A stretch of DNA of 64,000 bases from Streptomyces formicae. Lineage in GTDB: Bacteria; Actinomycetota; Actinomycetes; Streptomycetales; Streptomycetaceae. This document shows positions 60,001 to 64,000 of the stretch, in pieces. Position 1 is the first letter of the stretch. The number at the start of each line of letters is the position of its first letter. Under the pieces are notes generated by a model. The model made no database searches, was not told where the DNA came from, and was given only the letters and a program-made list of their open reading frames with translations. The DNA lies in contig NZ_CP071872.1 in assembly GCF_022647665.1 (NCBI RefSeq), positions 6,696,001 through 6,760,000 of the forward strand, written 5' to 3'. Made by a program: the position numbers and the translations under genes.

Positions 60001-61261
60001 CAGCCTGCTCGGGCTTCTCCGCCTTCTCGGCCTTCTCGGCCTTGGCCGCCTTCTCGGCCCGGGCGGGCTGGGCGGTGAACTGCGGCGCGGAGGCACGGCG
60101 CGTACGGCCGCGGGAAGCGGCTCGCTCGGCCGCCTCGACCTCGGCCTCGTCGGCGGCGATCTGGGCGAGGGAGTCCGCGGGCAGCGATTCGCCGCCCGTC
60201 AGGGCCTCGTCCTCCTGGACGGGCGTGCCGACCCGGCGGGTGGCACGGCGGCGGGTACGCCCGCGCGGGGCCTCCTCCGCCTGCTCGGCGGCGCTCTCCT
60301 CGGCAGCGGGCTCCTCGACGGCGGCCGTCTCTCCGGCCTCGGCGGCCTCGGGCGCCCCGGCGGGGGCGCTCACCCTGCGGGTCGCACGCCGGCGGGTACG
60401 CCCACGGGGCGCCTCCTCCGCCTGCTCGGCGGCGCTCTCCTCGCCAGCGGGCTCTTCGGCTGCGGGCTGCTCTTCGGCGGGGACGGCAGCGCGGCGCGTG
60501 GCCCGGCGGCGCGTACGCCCGCGCGGAGCCTCCTCCGCCGTCGCGGCTGCTTCCTCGGAGTCGGCCTCTGCGGTCACGGCCTCTTCGGTCACGGCGATGG
60601 GCTCGGCCTCGGCCGTCTGCGGCGTACCGGCCGGGGCGGTCGCCCTGCGGCGGGTACGGCGCGCGGGCGCCTCAGCGGCCCCGGTCTCCGCGGCGGTCTC
60701 GCTCACGGCACCTTCCTCAATGTCTTCGTCGGTCGCGACGGCGTCTTCGTCGGTCGCCGCCACCGAAGCGGGCGCCCCGGCGGGGGCGGTCGCCTTGCGC
60801 GTCGCACGACGGCGCGCACGCGGCGCGGCCTCCTCGGCGACAGGCGTCACGGCGGGCTCGGCAGGCTCAGTGGCTACGGCGAGCTCAGCGGCCTCGGCGA
60901 CGGCCTCGCCGGCCGCGGGCGCACCCGCAGGGGCGGTCACCTTGCGCGTCGCACGACGGCGCGCACGCGGCGCAGGCGCCTCAGCGGCCTCGGCGGTCGG
61001 CTCGGCAACAGGCACGGGCACGGCGATGGGCTCAGGGGCGGAAACAGTCGCGGGGGCCTCGGCCTCCGCTCCCGGTATGGCCGCGGCAACGGATGCGGTC
61101 ACATCGGTGACCGTCTCCACCGGCACGGCGGCCGTCGGCGGCCCTGCCGGGCGGGACGCTGCGCGGCGCCTGCGGCGCGGGGGCAGCGTGTCGCTAGGGG
61201 TGGAATTCTCGTTCTCTTCGGTGTTGTCCCCGGTCGTACCGGGGTCGTTCGGCTCGAGCAT
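57065..61261 (-). CDS. rne: RNase E/G with long disordered arms
   Basis: The 1398-residue endoribonuclease processes and degrades RNA. The catalytic core lies centrally: S1 domain (about 690-770, ILDN-like VLEDNVLVEHYVNKEQS), metal site VVDVNTGKFTG (about 972), VIDFIDMV (about 1017), and the zinc-link CVHCNGRG near 1077. On both sides are very long unstructured arms. The N-terminal arm repeats RTRRRATRK/ATAPAGAP units, broken by acidic Ala/Glu runs. The C-terminal arm repeats ATRKATAPAGAP and ends in a histone-H1-like KKTAAKK tract. ATG at 61261 has GGGAGAA. Streptomyces RNase E is known to carry its scaffold parts around the core, unlike E. coli. Confidence 0.96.
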   Translation of the reverse strand: MLEPNDPGTTGDNTEENENSTPSDTLPPRRRRRAASRPAGPPTAAVPVETVTDVTASVAAAIPGAEAEAPATVSAPEPIAVPVPVAEPTAEAAEAPAPRARRRATRKVTAPAGAPAAGEAVAEAAELAVATEPAEPAVTPVAEEAAPRARRRATRKATAPAGAPASVAATDEDAVATDEDIEEGAVSETAAETGAAEAPARRTRRRATAPAGTPQTAEAEPIAVTEEAVTAEADSEEAAATAEEAPRGRTRRRATRRAAVPAEEQPAAEEPAGEESAAEQAEEAPRGRTRRRATRRVSAPAGAPEAAEAGETAAVEEPAAEESAAEQAEEAPRGRTRRRATRRVGTPVQEDEALTGGESLPADSLAQIAADEAEVEAAERAASRGRTRRASAPQFTAQPARAEKAAKAEKAEKAEKPEQAEEPEQPAARGRRATRPAVAVFQAPVFTEPMFQTPETAAAAAAAEATEVTEEEEAEQPAPVAETPSRRRRRRRGEPAAAVEAAETEPADEAEVEAEEPEAEEADEYEDRPSRRRRRGGRRRRRGEAAEAEETEAAEGPEAEEGEEAEAEDEDADEEDEAEAGTPSAPGTSSSRRRRRRRRRSGEAADTEPGTDEPERTVVKIREPRAKTEPSDEVQSIKGSTRLEAKKQRRREGREQGRRRVPIITEAEFLARREAVERVMVVRQNGERTQIGVLEDNVLVEHYVNKEQSTSYVGNVYLGKVQNVLPSMEAAFVDIGKGRNAVLYAGEVNFEALGLANGPRRIETALKSGQSVLVQVTKDPIGHKGARLTSQVSLPGRYLVYVPEGSMTGISRKLPDTERARLKTILKKIVPEDAGVIVRTAAEGASEDELRRDVERLQAQWEEIQKKAKNGNAPTLLYGEPDMTVRVVRDIFNEDFSKVIVSGGEAWDTIHGYVSHVAPDLADRLNRWTSEVDVFATYRIDEQLMKALDRKVWLPSGGSLVIDKTEAMIVVDVNTGKFTGQGGNLEETVTRNNLEAAEEIVRQLRLRDLGGIVVIDFIDMVLESNRDLVLRRLLECLGRDRTKHQVAEVTSLGLVQMTRKRVGQGLLESFSETCVHCNGRGVIVHMEQPATTGGGGGGKRAKKRGRGGAEHVHEHEVFVEAPGAEAPPAEELETEAEVAAEAAAPVALPEPAFAPDEELYGSVAEAEAAVRGRGRRRATRKATAPAGAPKQAERVREEAVEAAPAAEPQPRPEAVAAAVAEEAAPAGRTRRRATRKATAPAGSPKGTETPVEIVTEVPAEAPAPAVEAPAAPEAEPAAAAPRARRRVTRKVTAPAGSPSGAEEAAVVVVAAAPQAEPEAEAAAAADAEEAAPAKKAARKTAKKATAKKAATKKTAAKKTAAKKTTAKKATKAATKKTAAAEQQALPSVTASAAASVES

Positions 61262-61496
61262 GCGGGCGGTTCTCCCGTCACGCTCCCGGGCGCCGCGCCT
61301 CGATCCGGTCCGGCGGCGCGGCCCGCGTGATGAACGCGGGGCCCGCCGTCCGGGGCGCGAGCGCCGCACGGGAGCTGTATGTCTGGCTCGCCGGTTCCGT
61401 ACGCGATGTACGTACGGCCTGGCGAAAGTCTCCTGTCAGTGCGCTGCCCGACCCAGGTGGCTTCCGAGTACGAGGGCTGCGCTGCGACGACTGCCC

Positions 61497-62324
61497 TTAC
61501 GCGGAACCTTCCGGCGCCTTCGCGGCGGCGGGTACGGCGACCCCTGAGCGATCGGCTGGGGCGGCCGTGACTGCCTCGCGGTCGGGCGCGAGCGGGTCGG
61601 TCACCGTGCCGGACTCCTCGTCGAAGAGCCCCTGCGCCAGCCTGGTCACCGCTGCGGGGACCGGCGGCGCCAGGTCGGCCACAGCTCGGAGACCGGACAG
61701 GACGTCGTCGGGTCGAACGGCGGGTGTCACGTGCCGCACAACCAGCCGCAGTATCGCACAGGGGCCCTGTCCGGGCCTATCAGGCTGTGGAGAGTCCGCC
61801 CGGAGCCCGGCCACGGCACCCCGTGCGTCGAAGGTGCGCATGCCGTTCTTCGTCCGGCGCTGGACCTCCACCGTTCCGGCCGCGAGGAAGGACTCGACGG
61901 CCTTCTCCGCGTCCTCGACGGTGACGCCGTCGAGCCGCAGCTCCCAGACCGACGCGGTCAGCCGGTCCGCCAGACCCGACGTACGCGCCTCGACCGCGTC
62001 CGTGACGTCCAGCCCGGCCGGCAGCGACTCGTCGAGCAGGATCCGCAGCTTCTCCGGGTCCCGGGGCTCGGTGAGCGCGATCTCCAGGTACTCGGCCTCC
62101 GAGCCCGTGCCGGTGGGCGCGGCGTTCGCGTACGACGCCTTCGGGTGCGGGGTGAAGCCCGCCGAGTAGGCCATCGGCACCTCGGCGCGGCGCAGCGCCC
62201 GCTCGAAGGCGCGCTGGAAGTCGCGGTGGCTGGTGAACCGGAGGCGGCCGCGCTTGGTGTAGCGCAGTCGGATGCGCTGCACCGCAGGTGCGGGCGGCGG
62301 GCCTTCGGGCTGTCGCTTGCCCAG
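61497..62324 (-). CDS. TIGR03936-family radical-SAM-associated protein
   Basis: The protein of about 275 residues begins near VQRIRLRYTKRGRLRFTSHR and has GFTPHPKASYANAAPTG and YLEIALTEP, the marks of TIGR03936/DUF2344, usually partnered with a radical SAM enzyme encoded nearby. A good ribosome site (GAGGAG) fits CTG at 62324. GTG at 62282, just before QRIRLRY, is the alternative with no site in front. No radical SAM gene is in the window; from memory of S. coelicolor it should be a few genes further on. The exact reaction is unknown. The tail is Ala/Pro-rich. Confidence 0.85.
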   Translation of the reverse strand: MGKRQPEGPPPAPAVQRIRLRYTKRGRLRFTSHRDFQRAFERALRRAEVPMAYSAGFTPHPKASYANAAPTGTGSEAEYLEIALTEPRDPEKLRILLDESLPAGLDVTDAVEARTSGLADRLTASVWELRLDGVTVEDAEKAVESFLAAGTVEVQRRTKNGMRTFDARGAVAGLRADSPQPDRPGQGPCAILRLVVRHVTPAVRPDDVLSGLRAVADLAPPVPAAVTRLAQGLFDEESGTVTDPLAPDREAVTAAPADRSGVAVPAAAKAPEGSA

Positions 62325-62412
62325 TGGTTCTTCTCCTCGATGCGGGGCGGGCGCGGTCGCGCGCCGCCCTTTCTTGGCCTGTGGTGACTTCCCGGGGCCC
62401 GTAGGGCCGCTC

Positions 62413-63540
62413 TCAGCCCTGCTTCCGCAAGGAGATCCCGGCTCCGGGCGCCACGCCGGGGACAGTCGGTGCGTGGTGCGTACCTCCCAGGTTACGCTCG
62501 CGGGCCCGTACGGGTGCCACGGCATCGGGCTCGCGCGCTCCGCCGGCCAGAGCCCGCCAGGCTTCCCTGCGGGCCCGCCGCACGGTCTCGCGGGCCGCGC
62601 CGAGCGCCTCACGCACGGCCCGGCCGGCCTCGACGGCGGCCCGTCGCGCGGGTACCCAGACCTGGTCGCGTACGAAGTGGCCGACCGGGGTGCAGACGTT
62701 CCGGTAGCACCAGGCCGCCGGACGGCCGACGGCGTTCCGGGCGAGCCACTTCAGGGCGCGGCCCGCCGCCCGGGAGACGTATCCGGCGATGCGCCAGGCG
62801 ACCGCGACCGCGTCGGCGATCTCACGGCCGACGGTGACAAGGCCCCGCCCGAGGGCGGCAAGGGCCCGCCCGGCGGGGGTCAGGACCCAGCGGTACAGAA
62901 AGACGGCGGGGGCGACGACGAGGACCCTGACCAGCCATATGAGGCCGTGGCCGAGCGGCGTGAGGACGTACCGGTACGCGCCCGACGCGACCGGCACCAG
63001 CACGTACCGCCACAGCACCGTCCACGGCCACACCAGCACCGCCCACAACACGGTCACCACGCCCCGCCCGAGCGGGACGAGCAACCGGGCGCACACCCAG
63101 ACCAGCACCCGGACCAGCCCCTCACCGACCGGGCGCACGACGGACCGGTACAGCCAGGCGAGCGGGATCGCGACGCCGTAGGTGGCGGCCGGCACGAGCA
63201 CGTACCGCCAGAGCGCGAGCCAGGGCCAGTAGAGGACCGCCTTGAGCAGCCACAGCACCGCCGTCGCCACGCGCTCGGCGATCCGCGCGAGGGCACGGCC
63301 GACCGGGGCGAGCACGGTCCCGTACAGCCACTCGAACGCCCGGCCGATCGGGCGCAGCAGCACCCGCCCCAGGAACCCGCCGCACAGCACAAGCAGGTCC
63401 CACACCATGCGCAGCGGCACGACGACGACCAGCACCACGATCCGCACGGGAACCCTGATGGCCACCGTCAGACAGCCCTCGGGCGCGGGCCGCTCGGCCC
63501 GCTCCCCCCGCTCCCCCCGTTTCTCCAGGTCCACGGTCAT
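62413..63540 (-). CDS. Repetitive amphipathic membrane protein
   Basis: The 375-residue protein is built of repeats with a P-(L/V/I)-G or similar turn between hydrophobic stretches, for example RVLLRPIGRAFEWLYGTVL, RYVLVPVASGAYRYVLTPLG, LYRWVLTPAGRALAAL and CYRNVCTPVGHFV. About seven to eight such units cover residues 25-300. The basic C-terminal third has Arg-rich helices. N-terminal residues before it are charged (EKRGERGERAERP). It looks like a membrane-lying, solenoid-like or re-entrant protein. No family recognised. It lies between the TIGR03936 gene and a broken membrane gene. Confidence 0.75.
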   Translation of the reverse strand: MTVDLEKRGERGERAERPAPEGCLTVAIRVPVRIVVLVVVVPLRMVWDLLVLCGGFLGRVLLRPIGRAFEWLYGTVLAPVGRALARIAERVATAVLWLLKAVLYWPWLALWRYVLVPAATYGVAIPLAWLYRSVVRPVGEGLVRVLVWVCARLLVPLGRGVVTVLWAVLVWPWTVLWRYVLVPVASGAYRYVLTPLGHGLIWLVRVLVVAPAVFLYRWVLTPAGRALAALGRGLVTVGREIADAVAVAWRIAGYVSRAAGRALKWLARNAVGRPAAWCYRNVCTPVGHFVRDQVWVPARRAAVEAGRAVREALGAARETVRRARREAWRALAGGAREPDAVAPVRARERNLGGTHHAPTVPGVAPGAGISLRKQG

Positions 63541-63603
63541 GGTCGGGGAGACGCGAAGGCCCGGCCTCCGGTTTCACCGGGGGGTCGAGGACGGACCACC
63601 CCG

Positions 63604-63792
63604 TCACAGCGGCAGGGGGACGCGGACGCAGTACCAGTACAGGCCGACGATCACGATGGGCGCTGTCAGCGCCGGCAGCACCTACCAGTGCGAGGGGGTC
63701 CTGCACACCAGCACGAGCAGCGCGAAGAGCAGGCCGATGAGAACCAACTGCACCGCCTCGATACGGACGTTGAAGCTCAGCAGGGACGGCAT
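63604..63792 (-). pseudogene. Broken small two-helix membrane protein (in-frame TAG)
   Basis: An ATG at 63792 opens MPSLLSFNVRIEAVQLVLIG and a membrane helix, but a TAG at 63682-63684 ends it after 36 residues. The same frame continues without gap into a second helix (VLPALTAPIVIVGLYWY) and a final TGA at 63604. G/C third positions hold on both sides, which suggests a recent nonsense mutation in a 62-residue protein (or part of a longer one), a sequencing error, or two pieces translated apart. Confidence 0.6.
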
Positions 63793-64000
63793 CAGCCCCC
63801 AGGATCACGACTCGTCGATCCCGAGCGCGCCCGCAGCCGGCGAGGGCCACGACGCCGACCGACGCCGCGACGACCGGCTCAAGTCGCCCGCGCGGCCACC
63901 ACCGAGCCGTGTCAGGCCGAATTACGCCACTCCGGCGGAAGGGGCGGCGTTTCCGGCGCGTTCGATGTGCGCTACGTCTCATCCGCGGGCCGTCACACCG
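63793..64000 (-). other. Unresolved end of the window
   Basis: No clear gene is seen. A minus-strand fragment around 63840-63880 (RLEPVVAASVGVVALAGCG) could be a lost part of the same broken membrane gene, but its frame differs from the piece at 63604-63792. Confidence 0.25.

Noticed and set aside
57038..61330. A 1430-codon open frame on the plus strand opposite rne
   Set aside because: Gly/Leu/Arg-rich, no domains; it is the antisense shadow of a high-GC gene with matching codon phase. Similar shadows opposite leuS, lepA and the acyl-CoA ligase were dropped for the same reason.

Overview
The window is chromosomal DNA from a Streptomyces-type actinomycete. The evidence is very high GC with G/C in almost every third codon position, frequent GTG starts and GTGA/ATGA overlaps. 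The housekeeping order (lepA-rpsT-holA-comEC-comEA-leuS-rsfS-LCP-nadD-proA-proB-obg-rpmA-rplU-rne) is, from memory, that of the S. coelicolor SCO2560-SCO2602 region. No insertion sequence, integrase, phage gene or CRISPR array was seen.

Region 1 (1-13.2 kb): a partial ATP-binding SpoIIE-type phosphatase cut by the window edge, a FadD-type acyl-CoA ligase, lepA divergent from rpsT, holA, a small hypothetical gene, an arylamine N-acetyltransferase and the DNA-uptake pair comEA/comEC. Region 2 (13.3-29.9 kb): a DegV protein, a coiled-coil membrane protein, and leuS behind a leucine attenuator (leader peptide with three consecutive Leu codons, then a terminator hairpin). A plus-strand pair follows, made of a cytochrome-b-like membrane protein and a NuoF-like flavoprotein fused to a ferredoxin. 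Two identical tRNA-Ala(GGC) genes flank two tiny zinc-binding proteins. The region ends with a histidine phosphatase with an apparent CTG start, rsfS, an LCP-family protein, nadD, a 53-residue membrane protein, an M48 peptidase and two paralogous single-pass proteins of the SCO2583/SCO2584 type.

Region 3 (30-57 kb) is the most interesting part. Proline genes proA/proB and ribosome genes obg-rpmA-rplU are interleaved with two blocks of cell-wall glycopolymer genes. The first block (33.3-40.9 kb) has a TarP/TarS-like glycosyltransferase, a membrane-anchored CDP-polyol phosphopolymerase (TagF/TarL-like), a cytidylyltransferase-SDR fusion that looks like a CDP-ribitol synthase, and a large GT4 enzyme. 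It reads as a poly(ribitol phosphate)-type teichoic acid pathway, mostly as single genes separated by hairpins. The second block (43.5-56.7 kb) encodes a nucleotide-sugar dehydrogenase, a Gfo/Idh oxidoreductase, a DegT-family aminotransferase and a left-handed beta-helix N-acetyltransferase. These four steps match the WlbA/B/C (WbpB/D/E) route to a 2,3-diacetamido-2,3-dideoxy uronic acid nucleotide. With them lie three glycosyltransferases (one an 860-residue double-module enzyme), an OafA-type acyltransferase and an unknown 629-residue protein. Together they suggest a decorated anionic wall polymer; the chemistry is inferred, not shown.

Region 4 (57-64 kb): a very long RNase E/G with repeated Arg-rich and Lys/Ala-rich disordered arms, a TIGR03936-type radical-SAM-associated protein, a repetitive amphipathic membrane protein and a small broken membrane gene. 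From memory of S. coelicolor, the mre cell-shape cluster should follow just outside the window.
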